From an uncultured Acidobacteriota bacterium (GTDB taxonomy: Bacteria; Acidobacteriota; Vicinamibacteria; Marinacidobacterales; SMYC01), in contig CAMYKY010000053.1 in the NCBI GenBank assembly GCA_947259165.1, positions 1 through 36,943 on the forward strand: a stretch of 36,943 bases of DNA, written 5' to 3'. Shown here one piece after another: positions 1 to 7,076 of this stretch; position 1 is the stretch's first letter; each line of letters starts with the position of its first letter. The position numbers and the translations under genes were made by a program. The notes below the pieces were generated by a model, which was not told the DNA's origin, searched no databases, and saw nothing but the letters and a program-made list of their open reading frames with translations.

Positions 1-44
1 ACCGCGGCGAGCACTACACACCAGCCAATTCTTCGCAAAATCAT
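1..44 (-). CDS. N-terminus of a secreted protein, cut by window edge
   Basis: On the minus strand an ATG at 44-42 opens a frame reading MILRRIGWCVVLAAV before the window ends. This has the shape of a signal peptide: a short basic n-region followed by a hydrophobic core. A GGAG motif lies 8 bases upstream of the ATG, which supports the start. The upstream gene on the same strand stops at 67-69, so the two are about 22 bp apart and probably co-transcribed. Function cannot be told from 15 residues. Confidence 0.6.
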   Translation of the reverse strand, partial: MILRRIGWCVVLAA

Positions 45-66
45 ATCGTCGGCTCCATCATGTCGG

Positions 67-2805
67 TCACGGGATGGGCCAGGGGATGCCGTGCACCCTG
101 CCGCTAGAGTCGCTCACGTACAGCATGTTGCTCCGGAAAGCTGGGCCCCCGAGCACAGATGTCGTGATCGGCCAAAATCGCATGCCGGGAATATTCGTCG
201 CTGTTGCGAGATCGAGCGTGATCTCGTGAAGATCCCCGTTCCCGGCACCTACGAAAAACTGATTCAGCCCCGGTACGACGAGTGGAGGGGACGCTGTTCC
301 GGCGGCCAGCGGAATGCTCCAGTTTTGGCACGGCAGAGGCGCGATGCAACCGGCGGTGGCCGCGATCTGCAGAGAGTTGATCATGGTCGACGTCGTAAAG
401 ACGACCGTGTCGCTCGGCCAGACTGGAAAAATGGGCGAATTGACCGGGCCGTCGCTATACGACGGTGTGTTCCACAGTGGAGTCGTGCCCACGTCGTTGT
501 AGCCGTACACCCGGCTGTTTCGGGTTCCGACGAGAAGCAACCCGTTGTAGAGCGTGGGGCCGGAGTCAATCGGCCCTGGCGTGCCGTCCGACCAAATCTC
601 GACCGGCGGCGTCGGGAGTCCAGTCACGTCGAGCGACCAAACGTTGCGCGTCGTCCCTCCAGAGCCGCTGTCCGACGTAAAGAAGACAGGTCCGGTCGGA
701 TACTTGACGGCGATACCAGTAATCGCGCCAATATTCGTGGCTACTCCAACGTCGTCGAAACGCACGACGCGCGCGCCCGTTTGAAGCTCGAGAACCTCCA
801 ACGAGTTCGAGCTAAGGTCGGAGGTACCTACGAATACTTTGTCCGCGCTCCCACCGGTCGCCCCATAGAGGGCCACGAGGGCGGCAGGTGCGGCGTTGAT
901 CGACGTTCCTAGAACTTCACTTTTCCATACGAGGCGGCCCGTCGTCGTACTCACTGCATAAACACGGCCGTCTTGCCCGCCGAGCAGCGCCGTCGGCACA
1001 CCCAGAACGTCGACGATCACGGGGCGATGTTGAACGGTCGTCGGCAATCGGTACGGCGCCCAAGCCGTCAGCGGCCACTCGCCCGCGCTCGGCCCAGAGC
1101 CTCCTTGCATCGCGTGGAGAAAGTTGTCGTTCGAAACCACGAACGCGTCGGCTCCTCGAACTCCTGCAGGATCGAGAGTCGCCGCGTTGGTCGCGTACGT
1201 CCACGCCGGCGGGTCGGCAGCGATGTCGACCGGCATCCCCCTCACGCTCGCCTCTTTGGAGAAGTTGCCTCCGAAGTCGTAGACGAACGCCGAGTAAAAA
1301 TACTCAGTACCGTTGACGGGTGACAGGGAGTCGGGACACTGACCCCGGGTCCCAGGCGAAGGCCCGGCAAACGTACAGGTCACCGTCCCATCGGCCGGCG
1401 CGAGAGGAAACGTCGCCGGGGCGCGAACGACCTCGACATAGTTCATTGGACCGAAGTCCGGGTGTTGCCACTCGAGCTGGACCTGAGTATCCCCCGATTT
1501 CGCTGTCAGAATCTTCACAGGATTCGCTGACGAGCTATCCGCCTCATCCGCGCCGATATCGACATTCACCCCGCGCGAGCGACCATCCACGTCGTCGGTT
1601 ACCGTGCTACCCCCACTAATTTGGCCCACCAGAACACTCGTCCGTAGAATGTGGAGGTCCGGAAACGCCGGCGGTGCCACCGCCAAGACGAAGGCGACGT
1701 TGAGGAGTGGGACGTTGGGAACACCGAAGTGGACCCCGCCGCTGGGATCACTGGACCAGTTGTCGCTGCTCGCTGGGCTCGGCGCATTCGCATCGAAGTC
1801 GAGCCCGTTCGAGTGAGCCAGATTCCCGTTCATGACGATGACGTTGTTATCGAGAGATGGGCTCGGCAGCACCGTTGAGTGGAGCCCGATCACGTTCTGG
1901 TAGAACGTGTTGTGGAAGAACTCGAACACCCCAGGCGATACCGGCAGCAATCCGTTGACGTGGACTCCGTGATTTAGGCCCGTGAGCACGTTATTGGAAA
2001 GACGAACTTTGGCCTGGTTGTCGTTGACGTGAAACCCGTGGGTGTTTGCGTTGTCATCGTAGAACATCACGTGGTGCACATCGACTTGGCTATTGGGTCC
2101 GACATTTGTCACGAGAATCTGTTCGGGCCCATCACCACGGTGAAGCTCGATCCACTCGACGGTCACGAATCCGGTCTGGATATCGATCAGGGGAGCGCCC
2201 AGCGCACCGCCGTCCAGGATGACGCCGGTATTGAACACGCCGTGATGTCGGTTCGGTGGAGTAACCGTCAACGTGATCGTGTAACCAGCGGCGGTGAGAG
2301 CGTTGGTGAGCCGGAGCCGTTCGCCACCGGTGTTCATGAAGAACACGGAGTCGTTGTAGGCGACACCCACCTCGATCCGCTCGTCCGTCGGCAGACTCGG
2401 ACCCGTCACTCCCAAACAATTGGGAAGCACGATGACGGTCCCTTCGACACACTCTTCCCAGTCCTTGAGCATCTTGAACTTGCGTGCAATCGTGTACGGT
2501 TCGGCAAACGTCGTCGCCCCAGCGTAAGGCTGGGTAAGAGTGAGCTCGTTCTCGGCGTCGACCGAGAGAATCGTGTAGGGCACGCCCGCGAGGTCAATCC
2601 GATCGCCGCGGCCGCGATTCGCCGTCTTCCAGTTGACGGTGGGAGAGCCGATCACGTGGGTCTCCCCGTTCACCGCGGTCACCGTTCCGCTCGTGTAGTC
2701 GGCGGCAGCGCCGATAGAGCGGTAATGGGTCGTCGGCGGCGCCGCGGACACACCGACGGCTACCAACAGCGCACACAGCGCGGGCACGGCACCGTAACGC
2801 AGCAT
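67..2805 (-). CDS. Secreted beta-helix / FnIII / beta-propeller protein
   Basis: This is a 912-residue exported protein with no recognisable catalytic motif. I chose the ATG at 2805 because it opens a clean signal peptide (MLRYGAVPALCALLVAVGVSAA); the frame extends 28 codons upstream without signal-like character. Residues about 25-120 form a beta-rich module seen in large secreted proteins of marine and deltaproteobacterial genomes (text such as RGRGDRIDLAGVPYTILSVD and DWEECVEG). Next comes an Asn- and His-rich region typical of right-handed parallel beta-helices, ending in VDIGADEAD near residue 424. An FnIII-like domain (about 434-530) and a C-terminal PQQ-like beta-propeller (about 532-912, repeats with GxVYAV and VYGYND) follow. 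The likely role is cell-surface or extracellular binding; this is inference from architecture. It is followed at 22 bp by another secreted protein. Confidence 0.8.
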   Translation of the reverse strand: MLRYGAVPALCALLVAVGVSAAPPTTHYRSIGAAADYTSGTVTAVNGETHVIGSPTVNWKTANRGRGDRIDLAGVPYTILSVDAENELTLTQPYAGATTFAEPYTIARKFKMLKDWEECVEGTVIVLPNCLGVTGPSLPTDERIEVGVAYNDSVFFMNTGGERLRLTNALTAAGYTITLTVTPPNRHHGVFNTGVILDGGALGAPLIDIQTGFVTVEWIELHRGDGPEQILVTNVGPNSQVDVHHVMFYDDNANTHGFHVNDNQAKVRLSNNVLTGLNHGVHVNGLLPVSPGVFEFFHNTFYQNVIGLHSTVLPSPSLDNNVIVMNGNLAHSNGLDFDANAPSPASSDNWSSDPSGGVHFGVPNVPLLNVAFVLAVAPPAFPDLHILRTSVLVGQISGGSTVTDDVDGRSRGVNVDIGADEADSSSANPVKILTAKSGDTQVQLEWQHPDFGPMNYVEVVRAPATFPLAPADGTVTCTFAGPSPGTRGQCPDSLSPVNGTEYFYSAFVYDFGGNFSKEASVRGMPVDIAADPPAWTYATNAATLDPAGVRGADAFVVSNDNFLHAMQGGSGPSAGEWPLTAWAPYRLPTTVQHRPVIVDVLGVPTALLGGQDGRVYAVSTTTGRLVWKSEVLGTSINAAPAALVALYGATGGSADKVFVGTSDLSSNSLEVLELQTGARVVRFDDVGVATNIGAITGIAVKYPTGPVFFTSDSGSGGTTRNVWSLDVTGLPTPPVEIWSDGTPGPIDSGPTLYNGLLLVGTRNSRVYGYNDVGTTPLWNTPSYSDGPVNSPIFPVWPSDTVVFTTSTMINSLQIAATAGCIAPLPCQNWSIPLAAGTASPPLVVPGLNQFFVGAGNGDLHEITLDLATATNIPGMRFWPITTSVLGGPAFRSNMLYVSDSSGRVHGIPWPIP

Positions 2806-3013
2806 ATCGTCTCGAAATCTCGTTTGTAGGGTTGGTTGACATCCAAAACTAAGCAAACCTCGTGCCGGAACGGCATTCGACCTAAACAACTGAAAACAAA
2901 AATGTTATGTACAAGGCGCAAACGGGAATCGTGGGGTTTTGCCCCGTGAGAGTGTCGTTCGCCGTCACCGGGCTGCCCCAAAGCTCGTCCGGGGCGTTAT
3001 CCTTATTAGAACG
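2806..3013. other. Divergent intergenic region
   Basis: This 208-bp stretch separates the minus-strand secreted protein from plus-strand arfB and must hold both promoters. Bases around 2880-2915 are clearly AT-richer than the neighbouring genes. Immediately before the arfB ATG there is no Shine-Dalgarno motif, but a TATTAG hexamer at 3004-3009 could be a -10 element that would give a very short or absent leader. No convincing -35 box is visible. Confidence 0.4.
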
Positions 3014-3436
3014 ATGATCTCGATCACCCCAACCCTCGCCCTCGACGACTCCGAGCTCGACTTGAAGTTCGTACGCTCGGGCGGCCCTGGCGGGCAGCAC
3101 GTCAACAAAGTGGCGACAGCCGTGCAGCTTCGTTTCGACGTGCTCGCTTCACCGTCGCTTCCTGACGATGTCCGCGACCGGCTGATCACGCTCGCTGGCA
3201 ACCGGATCTCCGATGAGGGCGTTCTGAGCATCGAAGCTAGCCGTTACCGCTCGCAAACGCGCAACCGTGAAGACGCCGTCGAACGCCTCGTTCAACTCCT
3301 GCGACGAGCGACCGAGCGACCGAAGAAGCGCCGGGCCACGCGTCCCTCGGCGAGCGCAAAGAAACGACGCCTCGAAAACAAACGACATCGCTCCTCGACG
3401 AAACAGCGAAGGCGCCCTGTCCACGACGAAGACTAA
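3014..3436 (+). CDS. arfB: Alternative ribosome-rescue factor ArfB (class I RF-like hydrolase)
   Basis: ArfB (YaeJ, the bacterial ICT1 homologue) enters ribosomes stalled on mRNAs lacking a stop codon and hydrolyses the peptidyl-tRNA. The 140-residue length is that of the family. The GGQ catalytic motif sits at residues 26-28 within RSGGPGGQHVNK, and the C-terminal 40 residues are a Lys/Arg-rich tail, which in ArfB inserts into the empty mRNA channel. There is no codon-recognition domain, which separates it from RF1/RF2. I chose the ATG at 3014 because the homology begins there; an upstream in-frame ATG at 2939 adds 25 unrelated residues. There is no Shine-Dalgarno sequence. It is followed at 15 bp by a UPF0145 gene on the same strand. 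Confidence 0.9.
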   Translation: MISITPTLALDDSELDLKFVRSGGPGGQHVNKVATAVQLRFDVLASPSLPDDVRDRLITLAGNRISDEGVLSIEASRYRSQTRNREDAVERLVQLLRRATERPKKRRATRPSASAKKRRLENKRHRSSTKQRRRPVHDED

Positions 3437-3451
3437 CGAAAGGAGTCCAAC

Positions 3452-3766
3452 TTGATCTTGAGTAATACAGAAACCGTCCCCGGGCGAACGATCCTGGAGT
3501 TCTACGGCGTCGTTACCGGCTCCACGGTACGCGCCAAGCATATCGGCCGTGACATCATGGCCGGATTCAAAAACATCGTCGGCGGCGAGCTGAAAGGCTA
3601 CACCGAGCTTCTCGTCGAAGCGCGCCAGGAGGCGATTCAACGTATGGTGGCTCAAGCCCATTCGATGGGCGCCAATGCTGTGATCAACGTCCGATTCACG
3701 ACGAGCTCAGTCGCGCAAGGTGCGGCGGAGCTTTTCGCCTATGGCACCGCGGTCAAGGTGCAATAA
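3452..3766 (+). CDS. UPF0145 (YbjQ-type) protein
   Basis: This is a 104-residue cytosolic protein of the UPF0145/YbjQ family, which forms small ring-like oligomers of unknown function. The family core is visible: TxxxxxGRTILEFYGVVTG, an internal GGELKGYTELL segment, and the terminal GANAVINVRF ... AYGTAVKV. The start is a TTG, supported by AAAGGAG about 7 bases upstream; there is no nearby ATG. It lies between arfB and a membrane-anchored paralogue that begins 2 bp after its stop, so both are surely translated from one message. The function is not known for the family; the pairing with an M48 peptidase downstream suggests a role at the membrane, which is inference. Confidence 0.88.
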   Translation: MILSNTETVPGRTILEFYGVVTGSTVRAKHIGRDIMAGFKNIVGGELKGYTELLVEARQEAIQRMVAQAHSMGANAVINVRFTTSSVAQGAAELFAYGTAVKVQ

Positions 3767-3768
3767 CG

Positions 3769-4254
3769 ATGCCGACAGAGGCGTTGATTCAATTGTTGAT
3801 CCCGCTCCTGCTTCTGGTCGGCGCCTATTTCATCGGCACGGAGCTCGAGCGAAGACACTACCGCTCCCTTCGAGCCCGCGAGCACGCATCACGGCGATTC
3901 CTCACCGTCACGTTCCCCTACGAACCACCGGACCAAGACCCCGTCGACGTCATGATGGTCACCGGAAGCGTGGTCGTCTCGGTCGACTACTTCAAGCGCT
4001 TCCTCGCCGGCTTGCGCATGCTGGTCGGCGGGCGCGTCACCTCGTACGAAACTCTGCTCGACCGAGCGCGGCGCGAAGCCATCATGCGGATGAAAGACGA
4101 AGCCAAACGCAAGGGATTCACCGCGGTGATCAATGTACGCCTCGAAACGTCACGGATCGCCAGCTCTAGCGGCAACAACAAAGGCACCGCGGCGATCGAG
4201 ATTCTCGCGTTTGGCACGGGAGTCAAACTGAGACCCCGAGCAACCGCTGCGTGA
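3769..4254 (+). CDS. Membrane-anchored UPF0145 (YbjQ-like) paralogue
   Basis: A 161-residue paralogue of the preceding gene. Residues 6-23 (LIQLLIPLLLLVGAYFIG) form one transmembrane helix, then a charged linker with several Arg. A UPF0145 core starts near residue 42, with VMMVTGSVVVSVDYFKRF, GGRVTSYETLLDRAR and the terminal GFTAVINVRLETS ... AFGTGVKL. It thus matches the soluble neighbour plus an added anchor. The stop codon overlaps the start of the M48 peptidase gene (GTGA at 4251-4254), which indicates translational coupling. The anchored copy could tether a UPF0145 ring to the membrane beside the peptidase; this is a hypothesis from gene order only. Confidence 0.85.
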   Translation: MPTEALIQLLIPLLLLVGAYFIGTELERRHYRSLRAREHASRRFLTVTFPYEPPDQDPVDVMMVTGSVVVSVDYFKRFLAGLRMLVGGRVTSYETLLDRARREAIMRMKDEAKRKGFTAVINVRLETSRIASSSGNNKGTAAIEILAFGTGVKLRPRATAA

Positions 4255-5081
4255 AATTCGAGCCCCGGCTCCCCCGAGACGACGTCAACGTCACCGCACG
4301 CCATCCGTTGAAAGAGGGCGCGGTGATGCTCGCCGGCGTGTTCGCTGTCGTCGCGATTTTACTCGGCGCGGCGGTGCTCGTCGTCGATCGACTCATCCCG
4401 TACCTCCCGCCATCGTGGGAGGCGAGCATTTTCCCTGCTTTCGATGCGATGCGGCACGTGCCGAGCCTCGACGTGGAACGGGCGCAACAAGAAAAACTCG
4501 AAGCCATTTTGGAGCGACTCGTGGCCCACTGGCCGGAGCACCCCGAGTCGCTGCGGGTAGGTCTGATCGACTCGTCTCAGCCGAATGCGCTCGCGTTTCC
4601 CGGGGGTCTCATTCTCGTCACGACGGGCCTCATGGACCAGGTCGAAAGCGAGAACGAGCTCGCGTTCGTGCTGGGACACGAGCTCGGCCACTACCGCGGA
4701 CGAGATCACGTCCGGAGCCTGGGACGAGGTCTAGCACTTGGATTGATCCTCACGGCGATAGGACAAAGCGGCAGCGCTGGCGAGCTCATCGCCTTTACGG
4801 GACAGCTCACGAGCCGGAGTTTTAGCCGAGAGCAAGAATCGAGCGCGGACACCTTCGGGCTGTCACTCGTCGTAGCCGAATTCGGTCACGTCGAAGGCGC
4901 GACGGATTTCTTCGAGAAACTACCGTCGCCGGATTCTTCCCTCGAACGCTCGCTCGCGACCTACTTGGCGACCCACCCACTGAGTGATGCACGAGTGGAA
5001 GACATGGAGCGTCTCTCCGAAGAAAACGGTTGGTCCCTGCGAGGCGAGACGACTCCGATCGAAGCTGACGTGGTGCCGTAG
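4251..5081 (+). CDS. Membrane-bound M48-family zinc metallopeptidase
   Basis: A 276-residue M48 peptidase. One transmembrane helix lies at about residues 26-45; the catalytic domain follows. The zinc motif HELGH is at 143-147 and the third ligand is probably Glu196 in SREQESSAD, the usual M48 ExxxAD pattern. The late ATHPLSDARVEDM segment is the conserved THP motif of the family. M48 enzymes (HtpX, BepA, LoiP relatives) act in membrane or envelope protein quality control. The start is a GTG that overlaps the previous stop by 4 bp. The gene ends 10 bp from the stop of the convergent minus-strand gene. The peptidase sits as last gene of an operon with two UPF0145 proteins, an arrangement whose meaning is unknown. 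Confidence 0.9.
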   Translation: MKFEPRLPRDDVNVTARHPLKEGAVMLAGVFAVVAILLGAAVLVVDRLIPYLPPSWEASIFPAFDAMRHVPSLDVERAQQEKLEAILERLVAHWPEHPESLRVGLIDSSQPNALAFPGGLILVTTGLMDQVESENELAFVLGHELGHYRGRDHVRSLGRGLALGLILTAIGQSGSAGELIAFTGQLTSRSFSREQESSADTFGLSLVVAEFGHVEGATDFFEKLPSPDSSLERSLATYLATHPLSDARVEDMERLSEENGWSLRGETTPIEADVVP

Positions 5082-5091
5082 GAAGTAAGTC

Positions 5092-6879
5092 CTATGGAAG
5101 CACACCACCGATGAGGATAGACTCGATCTCCTTTGCCAATCGTTCGGCAGTGTCGAGATCGGGAAGCCTTTTCGCAGCCACCCGCGCGCTTCCGTCGCGC
5201 TCACGAATCTCGAGCTGGTAGAACAACTTGTTGCCGGATTGCATCCCTCGCTTGGGTCCGACCTTCTCGACGTCGGAGCTCGAGAGATGGCGCCGTCTGC
5301 CGCCAAACAACCCTGCGGCATAGGTCAAGCCACCGGGTCTCACCTCGATGTGACTCGAGAAAAACCACACGTCCAGCACTCCGAGCAAGAGAAGCGCGTC
5401 GAACAACCCAAACACCCACGGGAAGAGGCGCGGCGCGTCGGACACCCAAAGTCCGACGCAGATCGCGCTCCACACAACGAAAAACACCGAAAGACCCGCG
5501 GCTGTACCCAGGTGCCGCGCCATGGGGAACACGAACCGTTTGCCGGACGTCGTTTGTTCGACACGAGCTCCCGATTTTATGAGCTGCTGTGCGAGAGGCA
5601 CCTCGATGCGGTAGGCGCGGGCTGGAGCGGCGTTCGCGCCAGCCTCTTCGGCAGGCTCCGTTGAGCTGTACTCGGTTCGAAAGACTGGCACGTCGAACTG
5701 AACGTGGTAGTCGACCCCGCGCACGCTCGCGGCGACCTCCAATCTCCAAATCTTCTGATTGTCCGTGTCGTCGACATCCGTCGGCGAACATTCGAAAGGC
5801 ACGTGGAACGCTAGGGGCACGCCGCCGTGCGATCGATCCCGCGCGACATGGTAGGAGCTCTGCCACAAAACATTCTCCGTCGTGCGGCGATTCTTGCCGC
5901 TCCCCGACCGGTAGCGGCGGATTGAGCTCAGTGTCACCTCGAATCCGTTTTCCGGGCGAACGTCGACACTGGTTCGCAGCGTGCCTTCGAGGGGGCCGCC
6001 GATGACGCCCGGGAGTGTTCGCATCTCGAAGGTCGACTCACCGAACTTCCGCCAGCGAACGAAACTTCGTCCCGCCCAGAACGCGAGTCCGGCACCCACC
6101 GCTGGGAACATGAGAGCGATGAGCGCAATACGGTTGTCGGGATCGAAGACCTGCTCGTGCGCGAAAACAAGAACTGGCAGCGATATCAAATTCCACGTCC
6201 CCGCAAAGACAGCGCTTGCAATGAACGCAGCGCGGGTCGAGGAGCGTATCCGACCCTCCTGCCACTCCTGTTTGTGAAGCCACGGCTCCTCGGGATGCAG
6301 GGCCTTCAACGCCTCTTCGCGCTTTAGGGCGCGCGATCCGTACAGTCCCGTCGCCATGATCCCAAAGCCCGCGCCTCCGAACAAGATGACGAACAGGAGG
6401 TAGAAGCCGACAAGCTCAAACCGAAGCCCACGATGGAGAACCGCCTGCGAGGGGTCGTCCGGATCCACAAAACACGAGACCGTCTTCCCGCGGCGGGACG
6501 ACAGCTCGGAGTAGAGGTCGCGGTGGTAGTCGCCGATGTTGTCCGCGCCGCCATGGAGACCGACCCGGGATCCGGTGTACTCCCGAGTGTCGTGAAAGTA
6601 GCGATAGCTCGCGGTCACCTCGTATGTGGTCGAGTCGGAGTCGCTATGTTCTCGCAAATTCACCGCGACCAGCTCGGCATCGACACGCACCCACGACCGC
6701 ATCGAGTACCAATCGACGATCGCGGTTGCGGTGAGATAGCCCATAAAGACACCAACACCGGCAAATGGGAGGGCAAACAGAAACAGACAGCCGACACTGC
6801 CCCATCTCGATCTTTTTTTCTGCGCGGGCAAACGAACGTCCTGGGTTTTGTGGGTACGTTTTATTATGCCAGGACTCAA
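5092..6879 (-). CDS. Polytopic membrane protein with DUF3592 domain
   Basis: A 595-residue membrane protein. A first helix lies near residues 30-55, then a DUF3592 domain (about 60-150; the YxYxxxxREYTGSRV and CFVDPDDPSQAVL features are typical), further helices near 153-178, 217-237 and 249-270, a soluble beta-rich region (about 290-430), and a last pair of helices near 460-515 before a C-terminal PH-like stretch. The start is a TTG whose following A completes a TTGA overlap with the stop of the preceding 60-codon gene, so it is read by translational coupling. Function is unknown; proteins of this type are often seen as membrane proteins of signalling or stress operons, but nothing here fixes a role. 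Confidence 0.75.
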   Translation of the reverse strand: MSPGIIKRTHKTQDVRLPAQKKRSRWGSVGCLFLFALPFAGVGVFMGYLTATAIVDWYSMRSWVRVDAELVAVNLREHSDSDSTTYEVTASYRYFHDTREYTGSRVGLHGGADNIGDYHRDLYSELSSRRGKTVSCFVDPDDPSQAVLHRGLRFELVGFYLLFVILFGGAGFGIMATGLYGSRALKREEALKALHPEEPWLHKQEWQEGRIRSSTRAAFIASAVFAGTWNLISLPVLVFAHEQVFDPDNRIALIALMFPAVGAGLAFWAGRSFVRWRKFGESTFEMRTLPGVIGGPLEGTLRTSVDVRPENGFEVTLSSIRRYRSGSGKNRRTTENVLWQSSYHVARDRSHGGVPLAFHVPFECSPTDVDDTDNQKIWRLEVAASVRGVDYHVQFDVPVFRTEYSSTEPAEEAGANAAPARAYRIEVPLAQQLIKSGARVEQTTSGKRFVFPMARHLGTAAGLSVFFVVWSAICVGLWVSDAPRLFPWVFGLFDALLLLGVLDVWFFSSHIEVRPGGLTYAAGLFGGRRRHLSSSDVEKVGPKRGMQSGNKLFYQLEIRERDGSARVAAKRLPDLDTAERLAKEIESILIGGVLP

Positions 6880-7058
6880 CCCTCACGCAAGAAGAACAAG
6901 GCGAACAGGTAAACCCAGTAAAGCACCATCGAGATCGCGAGAGCCTTAGCGAGCTCTCGCGCCTTGTCGAACCACTTCCGTTTGCGCTCGGCGGGGGTGA
7001 AGGCGTAGATGGCCGTGATCAGAAGGGCGAGGGTGACAATGGCACGAATGCGAAACAT
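6876..7058 (-). CDS. Small membrane protein, 60 residues
   Basis: This short protein begins MFRIRAIVTLALLITAIYAF, a transmembrane helix with a basic N-terminus, then a charged middle (PAERKRKWFDKAREL) and a second hydrophobic helix (ISMVLYWVYLFALFFL). It therefore looks like a two-helix hairpin membrane protein. It starts 18 bp after the rapA stop and overlaps the DUF3592 gene by 4 bp (TTGA), so it is embedded in an operon, which supports it being real. No family recognised. Confidence 0.65.
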   Translation of the reverse strand: MFRIRAIVTLALLITAIYAFTPAERKRKWFDKARELAKALAISMVLYWVYLFALFFLREG

Positions 7059-7076
7059 GTGGGTCAGCGTCTTCGC

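Noticed and set aside
91-912. 273-codon plus-strand open frame opposite the beta-propeller gene
   Set aside because: Arg-rich antisense text with no domain; the minus strand holds a clear propeller and signal peptide.
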